A DNA stretch of 64,000 bases from UBA7672 sp047601145. GTDB taxonomy: Bacteria > Pseudomonadota > Alphaproteobacteria > Caulobacterales > Hyphomonadaceae. The stretch spans positions 1,798,001 to 1,862,000 of the forward strand of contig JASGJW010000001.1 of NCBI GenBank assembly GCA_047601145.1, read 5' to 3'. Made by a program: the position numbers and the translations under genes. Under the pieces are notes generated by a model that was not told the origin of the DNA, did no database searches, and saw only the letters and a list, made by a program, of their open reading frames with translations. Below are positions 1 to 9,301 of the stretch, piece by piece (position 1 is the first letter of the stretch; each line of letters begins with the position of its first letter).

Positions 1-146
1 CTTCCGACCTCGTCGGTCACCAGAAGATGGACCCGTCGGACGCTGTCCGGCGCGGCATCGTGTTCTCGAAGTACCGCAACGGCGAGAAGACCGGGGCTGA
101 GCGTAACGACGATGCTTCTGGCGCGATCAGCCAGGCCGTGAAGTAA
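1..146 (+). CDS. cpaD: Pilus assembly protein CpaD, C-terminal end (partial)
   Basis: The frame is open from the left edge of the window (first full codon at base 3) and ends at TAA 144-146, giving the last 48 residues of a protein. The pattern DPSDAVRRGIVFSKYRNGEKT followed by a short Ser/Ala tail is typical of the C-terminus of CpaD, a periplasmic/outer-membrane-associated component of the Tad (Flp) pilus secretion machine. Seventeen bases separate it from cpaE, consistent with one operon. The family call rests on a short tail plus its position directly before cpaE and cpaF, where cpaD normally sits. The start lies outside the window. Confidence 0.75.
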   Translation, partial: SDLVGHQKMDPSDAVRRGIVFSKYRNGEKTGAERNDDASGAISQAVK

Positions 147-163
147 GAGCTTAGGGACAGCAC

Positions 164-1876
164 ATGAGCGGATCACGGGACCGGTTTGATGACGATGGCG
201 AGCTGGAACAGCTCGCGCAGGATCTCGACCTCGACATGGATGCGCCGATCGGCGCGACCTTCGCCGCAGCTCTGCGCGGCAAGGAAGCCGATCCGCACGC
301 CTTCCAGGATGCCGACTTCGCACTCGACGACGACGGGTTCATGACCCCGCCGCCGCGCCAGGCCGCTCCCGCCCCGGCGCCGTCGGCCTTCGCTGACGAT
401 CCGCCGCCTGCAGGCGTCATCGAGGACGAGATGTCGTTCGACGATGAGTTCTCCGATGAAGGCGACAATTTCAGCGCGCCTCCGCCGCCGGTTGCCCGTA
501 TGTCCGACCTTCCGCCCGTGAGCGCCAACGAGCCGTGGCTCCAGCCCAAGCCTGCGGTCGCGCCGATCGAAGACCTGCCGCCGATGACCGTGGAAGACGC
601 CGAAGATGGCGAGCCGGTCGCCGAGGACGACGCAGCCGGGCAAGGCCTTGGCTATGACTACGCGTTTGGCGGCGATCATTCAGGCGGCGATCGCGCGATT
701 CCGCGCATTACCGTCCACGCCTTCTGCACGCGCACGCCCTCGATCTCGCTGATGCGCACGATCATGAACGATCGTCGCCTCAAGAACGTGTCGATGGACG
801 TGTTCGAAAGCGGCGTCGCCGGCGCGATCCAGTATTACGTGAACGAGTCCACGCCGAACCTGCTCATCATCGAGGGGTCGGGTGATCCGCGTCAGCTGCT
901 CGCCGAGCTCGATTCGCTCGCCGAATACTGCGACGAGAACATCAAGGTCGTGATCCTCGGCCACACCAACGACATCCGGCTCTATCGCGAACTGATGCGC
1001 CGCGGCGTCTCGGAATACCTCGTCGCCCCGGTCGACCCGGTGCAGATGATCCGCGCAATCAGCAACCTGTTCGCAGACCCGGAAGCCCCGTTCACCGGCA
1101 AGACGCTGGCCGTCACCGGCGTCAAGGGCGGCGTGGGCGCCTCCTCGGTTGCGCACAACCTCGCCTGGGCTCTCTCCGAGCGCTGCAAGGTCAATGCGAC
1201 GCTGGTCGACCTCGACCTCAACTTCGGCACCACCGGCCTGGACTTCAACCAGGACACAGGCGCCACGATCGCCGACGCCCTGATGTCGCCGGACCGGTTC
1301 GACGACGCCGTCATGGGCCGCCTGATCACCAAGGCGACTGACCGTCTCTCGCTCTTCACGGCCCCGGCGACGCTGGATCGCACCTACAACCTCGACCCGG
1401 AGACCTATGTCCGCGTGCTCGAGCAGGTGCGTGGCTCGGTTCCGTTCGTTGTGCTCGACCTGCCGCACATCTGGAGCGACTGGTTCAAGTCGACCGTCAT
1501 CTCGGCGGACGAACTCGTCGTCGTGGCCGCGCCGGACCTGGCCTCGCTGCGCAACGGCAAGAACCTGATCGACTTCCTCAAGGCCGCGCGGCCGAACGAC
1601 AACCCGCCGAAGCTCGTGCTCAACATGGTCGGCCTGCCGAAGCGCCCGGAAATCCCGGCGAAGGACTTTGGCCAGGCGATCGGTGTCGAGCCGTCGATGG
1701 TCCTGCCGTTCGACGCCCAGCTGTTCGGCACGGCCGCCAACAACGGCCAGATGATTTTTGACGTGGCGCCTGAATCCAAAGTCGCTCAGGGGATCGACCA
1801 GCTCGCGGCCCAGATAACTGGGCGCGAGGTTCAGACGGCCAAGCCTAGCATGCTGAAGAAGCTGCTCGGCAAGTAG
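164..1876 (+). CDS. cpaE: Pilus assembly ATPase CpaE/TadZ (MinD/ParA-like)
   Basis: 570 residues. CpaE/TadZ proteins localise the Tad pilus machine to the cell pole. Residues 1-175 are an acidic, Pro/Ala-rich, probably disordered extension. Residues about 178-300 form a degenerate receiver-like domain. From about 310 there is a MinD/ParA-type ATPase with the deviant Walker A motif KGGVGASS (321-328), followed by LVDLDLNFG and the later FVVLDLPHIW segment. The start ATG at 164 has an AGGGA Shine-Dalgarno-like stretch just upstream. It lies between cpaD and cpaF with short gaps, as in the standard cpa/tad order. The length is within the family range; the long acidic N-terminus is the least conserved part. 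Confidence 0.93.
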   Translation: MSGSRDRFDDDGELEQLAQDLDLDMDAPIGATFAAALRGKEADPHAFQDADFALDDDGFMTPPPRQAAPAPAPSAFADDPPPAGVIEDEMSFDDEFSDEGDNFSAPPPPVARMSDLPPVSANEPWLQPKPAVAPIEDLPPMTVEDAEDGEPVAEDDAAGQGLGYDYAFGGDHSGGDRAIPRITVHAFCTRTPSISLMRTIMNDRRLKNVSMDVFESGVAGAIQYYVNESTPNLLIIEGSGDPRQLLAELDSLAEYCDENIKVVILGHTNDIRLYRELMRRGVSEYLVAPVDPVQMIRAISNLFADPEAPFTGKTLAVTGVKGGVGASSVAHNLAWALSERCKVNATLVDLDLNFGTTGLDFNQDTGATIADALMSPDRFDDAVMGRLITKATDRLSLFTAPATLDRTYNLDPETYVRVLEQVRGSVPFVVLDLPHIWSDWFKSTVISADELVVVAAPDLASLRNGKNLIDFLKAARPNDNPPKLVLNMVGLPKRPEIPAKDFGQAIGVEPSMVLPFDAQLFGTAANNGQMIFDVAPESKVAQGIDQLAAQITGREVQTAKPSMLKKLLGK

Positions 1877-1885
1877 GAGTAGGGG

Positions 1886-3463
1886 ATGTTCGGTAAGCGC
1901 ACGACGACGGGCGGACCTGCTGCCCCGCCGGCTACGGCGGTTGAGGCTCCGCGTCCTGCGCCTGCTGCACCTTCTTCTTCGGGTTCTTCCTCGATGGGCG
2001 CGCCGCCGCCGCCGCGCCCTGCGGCCGCCAAGCCGTCGGCTGCTGCGGCGTCGGCCGGTCTGGGCGATGCGCCCCCGCCTCCGCCGCGAGCCGCTGCTCC
2101 CTCAAGCCGGCCTACGTCGAAATCTGCGCCGCCGCCTCCGCCGCCGAAGGAAAAGATCGCCACGATCGACAACCGGTCTGACGAATACTACCGGACGAAA
2201 ACCGAGGTCTTCAACGCGCTGATCGACACGATCGACCTGTCGCAGCTGGCGCAGCTCGACCAGGAATCGGCGCGCGAAGAGATCCGCGACATCGTCATCG
2301 AGATCGTCTCGATCAAGAACGTCGTCATGTCGGTGGCCGAGCAGGAAACGCTGCTCGAGGACATTTGCAACGACGTTCTCGGCTATGGCCCGCTCGAGCC
2401 GCTGCTGGCGCGCGACGACATCGCCGACATCATGGTCAACGGCGCCGGCACGACCTACATCGAAGTCGCCGGCAAGATCCAACGCACCAACATCCGCTTC
2501 CGCGACAACGCGCAGCTGATGAACATCTGCCAACGCATCGTCAGCCAGGTTGGCCGCCGCGTCGATGAAAGCTCGCCGATCTGCGACGCGCGTCTCGCTG
2601 ACGGCTCGCGCGTCAACGTCATCGCGCCGCCGCTGGCCATCGACGGCCCCGCGCTCACCATTCGTAAGTTCAAGAAGGACAAGCTGAAGATCACGGACCT
2701 CGTGGGCTTCGGTTCGATCTCCGAGCCTGGGGCCGAGATCCTGCGTATCATCGGCGCCTCGCGTTGCAACACGCTGATCTCCGGCGGTACCGGCTCGGGC
2801 AAGACCACCCTGCTCAACACGTTGACCGCGTTCATTGCGCCGGGCGAACGCGTCATCACCTGCGAAGACGCCGCCGAACTCCAGCTGCAGCAGCCGCACG
2901 TCGTGCGTCTCGAAACCCGCCCGCCGAACCTTGAAGGCCAGGGCCGCGTCTCGATGACTGACCTCGTCAAGAACTGCCTGCGTATGCGTCCTGACCGGAT
3001 CATCGTGGGCGAGGTGCGCGGACCTGAAGCGTTCGACCTTCTGCAGGCGATGAACACGGGCCACGATGGCTCCATGGGCACACTGCACGCCAACACCCCG
3101 CGTGAAGCCCTTTCGCGTCTCGAATCCATGATCACCATGGGCGGCTTCACGCTGCCCCAGCGCACAATCCGCGAGATGATCGTGGGCTCGATCGACGTCG
3201 TCATCCAGGCTTCGCGCCTCCGCGACGGCACGCGGAAAATCGTCTCGATCACCGAGGTCATGGGCCTCGAGGGCGATGTGATCGTGACGCAGGACGTGAT
3301 GCGCTACGAGATCACGGGTGAAGACAAGGACGGCAAGCTGAAGGGCTCCCACAGCGGCACCGGCATCGGCCGCCCGCGTTTCTGGGAACGTGCGAAGTAC
3401 TTCAACATGGAAGGCGAACTGGGCCGCGCCCTGGACGCCCTTGAGGAGGGCAGTCGCCAATGA
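1886..3463 (+). CDS. cpaF: Pilus assembly secretion ATPase CpaF/TadA
   Basis: 525 residues. CpaF/TadA is the hexameric cytoplasmic ATPase that powers extension and retraction of Tad pili. The first 85 residues are Pro/Ala-rich low complexity. The conserved type II/IV secretion ATPase core begins near residue 95. Walker A is GGTGSGKTT at 300-308 (K306), followed by ITCEDAAELQ (Asp box), a His box near GSMGTLHANTP, and Walker B RMRPDRIIVGEVRG. A good ribosome-binding stretch (AGGAGTAGGGG) precedes the ATG. The stop overlaps the start of tadB by 4 bases (ATGA), implying translational coupling. Confidence 0.96.
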   Translation: MFGKRTTTGGPAAPPATAVEAPRPAPAAPSSSGSSSMGAPPPPRPAAAKPSAAAASAGLGDAPPPPPRAAAPSSRPTSKSAPPPPPPKEKIATIDNRSDEYYRTKTEVFNALIDTIDLSQLAQLDQESAREEIRDIVIEIVSIKNVVMSVAEQETLLEDICNDVLGYGPLEPLLARDDIADIMVNGAGTTYIEVAGKIQRTNIRFRDNAQLMNICQRIVSQVGRRVDESSPICDARLADGSRVNVIAPPLAIDGPALTIRKFKKDKLKITDLVGFGSISEPGAEILRIIGASRCNTLISGGTGSGKTTLLNTLTAFIAPGERVITCEDAAELQLQQPHVVRLETRPPNLEGQGRVSMTDLVKNCLRMRPDRIIVGEVRGPEAFDLLQAMNTGHDGSMGTLHANTPREALSRLESMITMGGFTLPQRTIREMIVGSIDVVIQASRLRDGTRKIVSITEVMGLEGDVIVTQDVMRYEITGEDKDGKLKGSHSGTGIGRPRFWERAKYFNMEGELGRALDALEEGSRQ

Positions 3464-4458
3464 GCCCTGAGCTGATGACCTATGCGATCGCCGGTCTGGC
3501 GTTCGTCGCGATCGCGGGCCTCGGTCTTTCGTTCGCTGGAGCGGGGCGAGGCAAGCAGTCCAAGCGGATGAAGGCGATCAGCGATGGTTCGCGCGGCGGC
3601 CGCGCCGTGGACGCGAATGCCGCGCGCCGCAAGCAGATGGACGCTGCAACCAAGGCGCTGCGCGACCGCGAGGAAGCCAATCGCAAGAAGCGCTCGGTCG
3701 GCCACAAGCTCGAAGACAAGATCCGGCAGGCCGGTCTCAACATCACGATTCCGATGTTCTACATCGCCTCCCTCGTTGCCGGTGCGGGCACGTTCGCCGG
3801 ATTGTTCCTCGGCGCCGGCCTCAACAAGGACGTGATGCTGCTGGCCGCCTGCGGGATTTCATTCGCCGCTGCCTTCGGCGTGCCGCGCTGGTTCCTCGGC
3901 ATGAAGATCGCCGGCCGCCAGAAGAAGTTCGTCAACCAGTTCGCCGACGCCATCGACGTCATCGTTCGCGGCGTGAAGTCCGGCCTGCCGCTGCACGAGT
4001 GCCTCAAGATGATCGCCAAGGAGAGCCCGCAGCCGCTCGCCGCCGAATTCCAAGCCGTGTGCGACGCCATTGCGATGGGCGTGGACATGCCCCAGGCGCT
4101 CGACCGGATGTATCAGCGTACGCCGATCCAGGAAGTGAACTTCTTCAACATCGTGCTGAACATCCAGCAGAAGGCGGGCGGTAACCTCTCCGAAGCGCTG
4201 GGCAACCTGTCGAACGTGCTGCGTTCGCGGAAACTGCTGCGCGAGAAGATCAAGGCGCTGTCGTCGGAAGCCAAGGCGTCCGCGATGATCATCGGCTCGC
4301 TGCCGGTCATCGTGATGCTGCTCGTCTACATGACGACGCCGGCCTACATCATGTCGCTTTTCACCACCGATCTCGGCCACCTGATCCTCTTGATCGCGGC
4401 TGGCCTCATGGGCGCAGGCATCTACATCATGCGCTCAATGATCAACTTCAACTTCTAG
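3460..4458 (+). CDS. tadB: Tad pilus inner-membrane platform protein TadB (CpaG)
   Basis: 332 residues. TadB is one of the two inner-membrane platform proteins that, with TadC, transmits CpaF ATPase work to the growing pilus. An N-terminal membrane helix (about 7-27) is followed by a basic cytoplasmic stretch, a helix pair near 95-140, the T2SSF/GspF-type cytoplasmic domain (with KSGLPLHECLKMIAKE and NIVLNIQQKAGGNLSEALGN), and two C-terminal helices (about 270-330). It overlaps cpaF by 4 bases and is followed 16 bases later by tadC. The pairing with a second GspF-like protein is diagnostic of Tad loci. Confidence 0.94.
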   Translation: MSPELMTYAIAGLAFVAIAGLGLSFAGAGRGKQSKRMKAISDGSRGGRAVDANAARRKQMDAATKALRDREEANRKKRSVGHKLEDKIRQAGLNITIPMFYIASLVAGAGTFAGLFLGAGLNKDVMLLAACGISFAAAFGVPRWFLGMKIAGRQKKFVNQFADAIDVIVRGVKSGLPLHECLKMIAKESPQPLAAEFQAVCDAIAMGVDMPQALDRMYQRTPIQEVNFFNIVLNIQQKAGGNLSEALGNLSNVLRSRKLLREKIKALSSEAKASAMIIGSLPVIVMLLVYMTTPAYIMSLFTTDLGHLILLIAAGLMGAGIYIMRSMINFNF

Positions 4459-4474
4459 AGCAGGGAGCCAGGAG

Positions 4475-5497
4475 ATGGATATCGACTGGGTCCAGTTCCT
4501 CACCGATCCGGTGACGCTCGCTTCGGGCCTTGCCTGCGTCGCGACCTTCGCGACCGTGATGACGCTGGCTGCGCCGGCGATGAGCCAGGACAAGCTCGGA
4601 ACACGTCTCAAGGCCGTCGCAAACCGCCGGGAAGAGCTGCGCAAGAAGAGCCGCGCCGCGCTCGAAGGCGACAGCGCGAAGAAGTCGATCCGTGTCCAGG
4701 ACACGTCGATGATGAAGAAATTCGTCGACAAGCTGGACCTGCAGAAGATGCTGGAGGACCCCGGCGTCCTCAAGAAGCTGACCCAGGCCGGCCTGCGCGG
4801 TCCGCGTCCGATCTCGATCTTCTATTTCTGCCGTTTCGCGCTGCCGATCGTGTTCGGCATCGCGGCGTTCATCTACATCTGGTTCATCAACGACCACGGC
4901 CTGCAGATGCCGATGAAGATCGGCGCTGTGGTGTTTGGCTTCGCTGCCGGCTTCTATGGTCCGAACCTCTATCTCGAGAACATGATCACGAAGCGCCGCA
5001 CGTCCATCATGCGCGCCTTCCCCGACTCGCTCGACATGATGCTGATCTGCGTCGAATCCGGCATGTCGATCGAGCAGGCTTTCGCCCGCGTGGGCGAGGA
5101 GATCGGCACGGCATCTGCCGAACTGGCCGAGGAACTCTCGCTGACCACCGCCGAACTGTCCTACCTGCAAGATCGCCGTCAGGCTTACTACAACCTCGCT
5201 GAGCGCACGAACCACCCGGGCGTCAAGGGCGTCGCAATGGCGCTCGTGCAGGCGGAGAAATACGGTACGCCCATGGGCGCCGCGCTCCGTACGATGGCCA
5301 AGGAAAACCGCGAGATGCGGATCACGGAAGCCGAGAAGAAGGCGGCCGCGCTGCCGGCCAAGCTCACGGTTCCGATGATCGTGTTCTTCCTGCCCGTGCT
5401 GTTCCTCGTCATTCTCGGACCGGCCTTCATCAAGATCGACGCGATGGGCCTTGGCAAGCCGGCCCAGGGCGTCGTCGAAACGCCGAAGAAGAAGTAG
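4475..5497 (+). CDS. tadC: Tad pilus inner-membrane platform protein TadC (CpaH)
   Basis: 340 residues. This is the second GspF-domain platform protein of the Tad pilus. It has an N-terminal membrane helix (about 15-32), helices around 113-160, a T2SSF domain containing FPDSLDMMLICVESGMSIEQ and MALVQAEKYGTPMGAALRTM, and a C-terminal hydrophobic helix near 300-320 ending in a short Lys-rich tail. A Shine-Dalgarno stretch (CAGGGAGCCAGGAG) lies upstream of the ATG. It is the last gene of the pilus block; a GC-rich hairpin follows 23 bases after the stop. Confidence 0.94.
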   Translation: MDIDWVQFLTDPVTLASGLACVATFATVMTLAAPAMSQDKLGTRLKAVANRREELRKKSRAALEGDSAKKSIRVQDTSMMKKFVDKLDLQKMLEDPGVLKKLTQAGLRGPRPISIFYFCRFALPIVFGIAAFIYIWFINDHGLQMPMKIGAVVFGFAAGFYGPNLYLENMITKRRTSIMRAFPDSLDMMLICVESGMSIEQAFARVGEEIGTASAELAEELSLTTAELSYLQDRRQAYYNLAERTNHPGVKGVAMALVQAEKYGTPMGAALRTMAKENREMRITEAEKKAAALPAKLTVPMIVFFLPVLFLVILGPAFIKIDAMGLGKPAQGVVETPKKK

Positions 5498-5520
5498 CGG
5501 TTCGGATATTCCGGAAACGA

Positions 5521-5550
5521 CAAAGCCCGCGGCGCGAACCGCGGGCTTTG
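5521..5550. terminator. Hairpin terminator between convergent tadC and the PQQ-type dehydrogenase gene
   Basis: An 11-bp near-perfect stem (AAAGCCCGCGG / CCGCGGGCTTT) with a CGCGAA loop sits between two convergent genes. The arms begin and end with A/T runs, so the hairpin may terminate transcription from both sides. The T-tract is short (CATTTCC on the + strand), so Rho may also contribute. Confidence 0.75.
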
Positions 5551-5573
5551 CATTTCCAGACTTAGCTTCGTGC

Positions 5574-7448
5574 CTACTTCTTCGGCTTGTAAGCGATCAG
5601 CACGTTGCCCGGCGTCTGGCTGAACGAGCCATAGCCGGAGTTGATGAAGATCATGCCGAGTCCGGCCGAGACGCCGTGGCTGTCGATCGAGCCGCCCTTG
5701 CCGGCAATCGCGCTGTTCAGCGTCTTCTGCGGGCCGATCGTGTCGAACTTGTTGATCACCGCGCCGGTCTTGCTGTCGAGGACATAGACCTGTCCGCCCA
5801 GCGTCGCGCCGACAACTGCGCCATCGATCACCAGCGGCGCAGCCGAGAAGCCGTAACGGGTCTCGCAATTGCTCACCAGCTTGCCACGATCGCCTGCGCA
5901 GTCGGGCTTGGCCGCAAACGACCAGGCCGGTTTCCCGGTCCCGATGTTGAATGCATAGAGGCCGGCTTTCGAGACAAACTTCGGATCGGTCGAGATCACC
6001 GGATCGTTGATCGGTACGATCATGTTCGTCCCGTCCGTCGTGATGCCCCAGTGCACGCCGCCCAGCGCCGTGCCTTCGCCCACGCGCTGGCTCCACAGCA
6101 CCTTGCCAGTCTTGGCGTCGAGCGCCCAGGCATGGCCGGACTTCTGGCCTGCGAGCACGATGTCCTTGCCGCCCGCCGACGTCACGATCGCGCCCGCGCC
6201 GAAGTCATAGTCGCGCCCGTCGCCGCCGAAGAGGACAGGGCAGTTCGGGCCGTTCTTCCCGCTCTCCACGTCGCACGCCATGTTCCAGACGTCCGCGGCC
6301 ATGGCCTGGAACTGCCAGGCCACCTTGCCGGTAGCGAGGTCGAGCGCGATCACCGCATCCGACGTATCCGTTCCCGGGTGCGAGGTGTTCTCGCCCGAGG
6401 TGACGATGACGTGGTTGTGCTTGGCGTCATAGACCGGCACGGACCAGATCGGTGCGCCAGACGGGCCCTTCTGCTTCACGCCGGCGGAGCTCACCTGGCC
6501 ATTGTATTCCGGCTCCTTCATGGTGTGCCATTCCCAGGCGTGGCTGCCGTCCTTCGCGTTGAGTACGACGACCGAGCCGTGGCCCGAGCAGCATTCCGAT
6601 TTCGCATTGGCGCCCGAGGCGACGCCTGACGCCGACAGCGGAACAACGATCTTGTCCTTGGCGAAGATCACGCCGCCGCGCACCGCACCGCCTGTACCGT
6701 TCACCGGCTGGCCGGACGCCTTCCACACCAGCGCGCCCGTCGCCGCATCCAGCACATGGATGTCCCGGCCGACCGATAGCGCGATCACCTTCTTGCCATT
6801 GATCTCGCCGATCGCCGGCGTGTTGCGGCTTGAGGCGGCGTAGGTCCATTTGGCGCAACCTGTCGCGGCATCAAGCGCCACGACTTTCTGACCGCCCGTC
6901 ACGAACATCGTACCGTCGCTGAGGATGGATGCGCCCGTCCCCGATCCCTGTCCCGGGAAAGCAACCGCCCAGGCCACTTCGAGATTGCCGAGATCCGCTT
7001 TCTTCAGCCCCGCCTGCGCCGCCGTGTAGCTGCGCGTCTGATTGCCATCGACGCCGAAGCCGCCGGTCACCACCGTTGCGCTCGCGCTCACCGCGCGCTT
7101 GTCGGCGCTGCACATGATTGCATCGGTCCACGAGGCCGGCGCCGTCGCCTGTCCGGCCGTCAGCCAGGCGATGAGGTCCGTCTTTTCTTTCTCCGACAGG
7201 CCGCTCGCCATCGGCGCCATGATGCCGCCCTCGGAGATCACTTCGCGCAGCCGCTGCGGCGTCATCGCCTGAAGGCCGACCAGCGTGGGCGCACGGGCAT
7301 TGACGGGCGTCGCGTGGCAGGTCGAGCAGGTCTTCTCATAGACGGCGCGGCCGGGATGATCAGGCGGCGTCTGTGCCAAGGCCGGCGCGGCCAGCACGCC
7401 CAGCGCAAGACCAGCAGCAGCGGCATGCAGCGAAAGACGCAAATTCAT
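5574..7448 (-). CDS. Cytochrome c / PQQ-type beta-propeller dehydrogenase, polyvinyl-alcohol-dehydrogenase-like
   Basis: 624 residues. A signal peptide (about 1-26, cleavage after ALA) directs it to the periplasm. A small cytochrome c domain follows with heme motif CSTCH at 41-45 and a candidate axial Met at 77 or 80. The rest is an eight-bladed PQQ-repeat beta-propeller with recurrent blade motifs (ALDAATGCAKW, VLDAATGALVW, ALDAKTGKVLW). This heme-first, propeller-second order matches polyvinyl alcohol dehydrogenase rather than quinohemoprotein alcohol dehydrogenase, where heme c is C-terminal. A paired Cys-Cys (SECCSG) and the segment GGVHWGITTDGTNM fit the family. The substrate is inferred only; it may oxidise secondary alcohols. 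RBS GGGAGG precedes the ATG. Confidence 0.85.
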   Translation of the reverse strand: MNLRLSLHAAAAGLALGVLAAPALAQTPPDHPGRAVYEKTCSTCHATPVNARAPTLVGLQAMTPQRLREVISEGGIMAPMASGLSEKEKTDLIAWLTAGQATAPASWTDAIMCSADKRAVSASATVVTGGFGVDGNQTRSYTAAQAGLKKADLGNLEVAWAVAFPGQGSGTGASILSDGTMFVTGGQKVVALDAATGCAKWTYAASSRNTPAIGEINGKKVIALSVGRDIHVLDAATGALVWKASGQPVNGTGGAVRGGVIFAKDKIVVPLSASGVASGANAKSECCSGHGSVVVLNAKDGSHAWEWHTMKEPEYNGQVSSAGVKQKGPSGAPIWSVPVYDAKHNHVIVTSGENTSHPGTDTSDAVIALDLATGKVAWQFQAMAADVWNMACDVESGKNGPNCPVLFGGDGRDYDFGAGAIVTSAGGKDIVLAGQKSGHAWALDAKTGKVLWSQRVGEGTALGGVHWGITTDGTNMIVPINDPVISTDPKFVSKAGLYAFNIGTGKPAWSFAAKPDCAGDRGKLVSNCETRYGFSAAPLVIDGAVVGATLGGQVYVLDSKTGAVINKFDTIGPQKTLNSAIAGKGGSIDSHGVSAGLGMIFINSGYGSFSQTPGNVLIAYKPKK

Positions 7449-7585
7449 CGGTATTCCTCCCGTGCGGTCCGCCTTGGCGTCCGCCTTCCGTTGGCCGCAA
7501 CCTCGCGCCAGTCGGCAGGGATTTCAACTGTCTTGGGCGGTCGATTCCGTCGCGGCTCGCCGCGAGCGCGATGACAGGAAGATGA

Positions 7586-8683
7586 CTAGCTGCGCCAGCG
7601 CAGCGTTCGCGGCTCGATCGGGTTGACGAAGGGCCGGCCGTCGGCGCGGGCGGCGGCCCATTCCTTCTTCAGGGTGCGGTACCACTTCGCCTGCACATCG
7701 ATGTCGTCGATCCACAGCATGTTCTGCTGATAGGCCATGCCCTTGTTCTGCAGGTTCACCATGTGGCCGTCCTGGCCGAGGAATTTCTGCGCAGCAGGGA
7801 TCAGGATCGGCAGGGCCACGTCGAGGAAGGGTGCGTTCTTCCAGAACGTCACCTGCGTGATGCGCGTCTTCTTTGCCGAGATTGGTGTGAGGCAGGTGAG
7901 GGTGAAGATGCGAGACTTCTTCGCTTCGATGATCTCCCACCGGAAGCCGGGGATCTGGAACACGATCTCGGTCGTGACCTCCGATCCCATCAGCGCGCGA
8001 TAGGCGAGTGAGTTGCCCGAAGGCTGGTGACGCGCCAGCGCCCAGCCGCGCTCGGCTGGAACGAACGGCTTCTCCTTCAGCCGAAGGCCCGTGCTGGGCG
8101 GACGCCACCACCACTGGTTATGCACGAACGGCACGTGTGCCGGATCCATCAGGCCAACGACGGCGTCGTCCATGTGCGCATTGAAAATCTGGTGAACGAT
8201 GAATTTCGGCTTGAGGCCTTTGCCGATATCGAAGCTCGGCGGGGGCGCTGCGGGCGGCTCATCGGAGCGCGGATTGTCCGCGACATAGATGAAGATCATC
8301 CCGTTGACTTCATGCACCGGATAGCGGCGCACGCGCACCTTGTCGGTCGCGAAGTCGTCGGGCTTCACCAGCGACGGCATGTGCCTGCATCCGCCATCGG
8401 TCCCGAAGCGCCAGCCATGATAGGGGCACTGGATCGTCGGCTGTCCGTCCGTGTCGATCTGCTTGCCTGCCGACAGCGGCACCAGGCGGTGAGGGCAGAT
8501 GTCCCGCAGCGCGAACGCCTCGCCTTTTGTGGTGCGCGCCAGCATCACGGGCTGGCCGAGGATGATCCGCCGGAACTGCTGGCCCGGCTCCAGCGTCCTC
8601 GACGCACAGGCGAAATACCAGCTGTCCGTCAGCCAGCCTTCCGCCGTAATCCCAGCCGATTTGGTGAGTGTTCCGTCTGCCAT
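7586..8683 (-). CDS. Rieske non-heme iron oxygenase, alpha subunit
   Basis: 365 residues. The N-terminal Rieske domain carries C63-x-H65 and C86-x2-H89 (CPH and CPYHG), which bind a [2Fe-2S] cluster. The C-terminal catalytic domain has D180-x2-H183-x4-H188 (DPAHVPFVH), the mononuclear iron site. The architecture is that of ring-hydroxylating or O-demethylating oxygenases of the VanA/phenylpropionate-dioxygenase type. No reductase or ferredoxin gene is adjacent, so electrons must come from a partner encoded elsewhere. The substrate cannot be read from the sequence. It is on the same strand as the propeller dehydrogenase with a 137-base gap, so co-transcription is possible but unproven. Confidence 0.88.
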   Translation of the reverse strand: MADGTLTKSAGITAEGWLTDSWYFACASRTLEPGQQFRRIILGQPVMLARTTKGEAFALRDICPHRLVPLSAGKQIDTDGQPTIQCPYHGWRFGTDGGCRHMPSLVKPDDFATDKVRVRRYPVHEVNGMIFIYVADNPRSDEPPAAPPPSFDIGKGLKPKFIVHQIFNAHMDDAVVGLMDPAHVPFVHNQWWWRPPSTGLRLKEKPFVPAERGWALARHQPSGNSLAYRALMGSEVTTEIVFQIPGFRWEIIEAKKSRIFTLTCLTPISAKKTRITQVTFWKNAPFLDVALPILIPAAQKFLGQDGHMVNLQNKGMAYQQNMLWIDDIDVQAKWYRTLKKEWAAARADGRPFVNPIEPRTLRWRS

Positions 8684-8758
8684 TCAGGTCCAGAGCCTTG
8701 ATTGGCGAGCATTATCCGATGTTTGCTGGCCCCCGTCGAGAGAGTGGGACAACGCGTC

Positions 8759-9301
8759 ATGGCCGGAAAGATCAAGCCGTCAGGGGTTTTGAAGCCCAAA
8801 TCGCCAAAGATGCGCTCCGGGGCAACCATAACCGGCGCCTGCCTGTGTGGGGCGGTGGAGATCGAGACCGACCTTCCCGTGTTCTGGGCCTGGCATGATC
8901 ACACGGCGCCGAGTCGCCGGGCGCATGGCGCGGCCTATGCCACCTATGTCGGCTGCTGGAAGAGCAAGGTGCGGGTGAGGAAAGGCGGGGCGAAGATCTC
9001 GACCTATGACGACACGGAGCGTCGGCAGGTGCGCAGCTTCTGTTCCGTTTGCGGGTCGCCCGTGATGTTCGCACGCGGCCGTACGCCGAAGATGATCGAT
9101 ATCCCGCGTGCGCTTTTCGCGGGGCGTACCGGGCGTGAAGCGAAGTACCATATCGGCATCGAGGACCTGCAGGACTGGGCCTATCTGGGCTCGCCAGTCG
9201 GTCCCCTCAAGGGCTATCCTGGCGTGACGGTCGAGAAGTCGCGGAAGAAGCCAAAGGCGAAGGACGATCTATTCGATCCTGAGATGGTCGGCGAGATGTG
9301 A
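8759..9301 (+). CDS. GFA (CENP-V/formaldehyde-activating-like) zinc-binding protein
   Basis: 180 residues from ATG 8759; an upstream TTG at 8702 would add 19 residues, but the family begins near GATITGACLCGAVEIE. The GFA fold is indicated by an early CLCGAV motif, a central C residue in YVGCW, and a C-x2-C pair in FCSVCGSPV, which together supply zinc ligands. Members resemble glutathione-dependent formaldehyde-activating enzyme, but most of this broad family have no demonstrated activity, so a specific reaction should not be assumed. It is divergent from the Rieske oxygenase gene; the two share a short promoter region. Confidence 0.8.
   Translation: MAGKIKPSGVLKPKSPKMRSGATITGACLCGAVEIETDLPVFWAWHDHTAPSRRAHGAAYATYVGCWKSKVRVRKGGAKISTYDDTERRQVRSFCSVCGSPVMFARGRTPKMIDIPRALFAGRTGREAKYHIGIEDLQDWAYLGSPVGPLKGYPGVTVEKSRKKPKAKDDLFDPEMVGEM

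Noticed and set aside
1930..2150. Repetitive Pro/Ala coding sequence in cpaF as a tandem repeat or CRISPR-like array
   Set aside because: No fixed repeat unit or spacers; it is low-complexity protein sequence.
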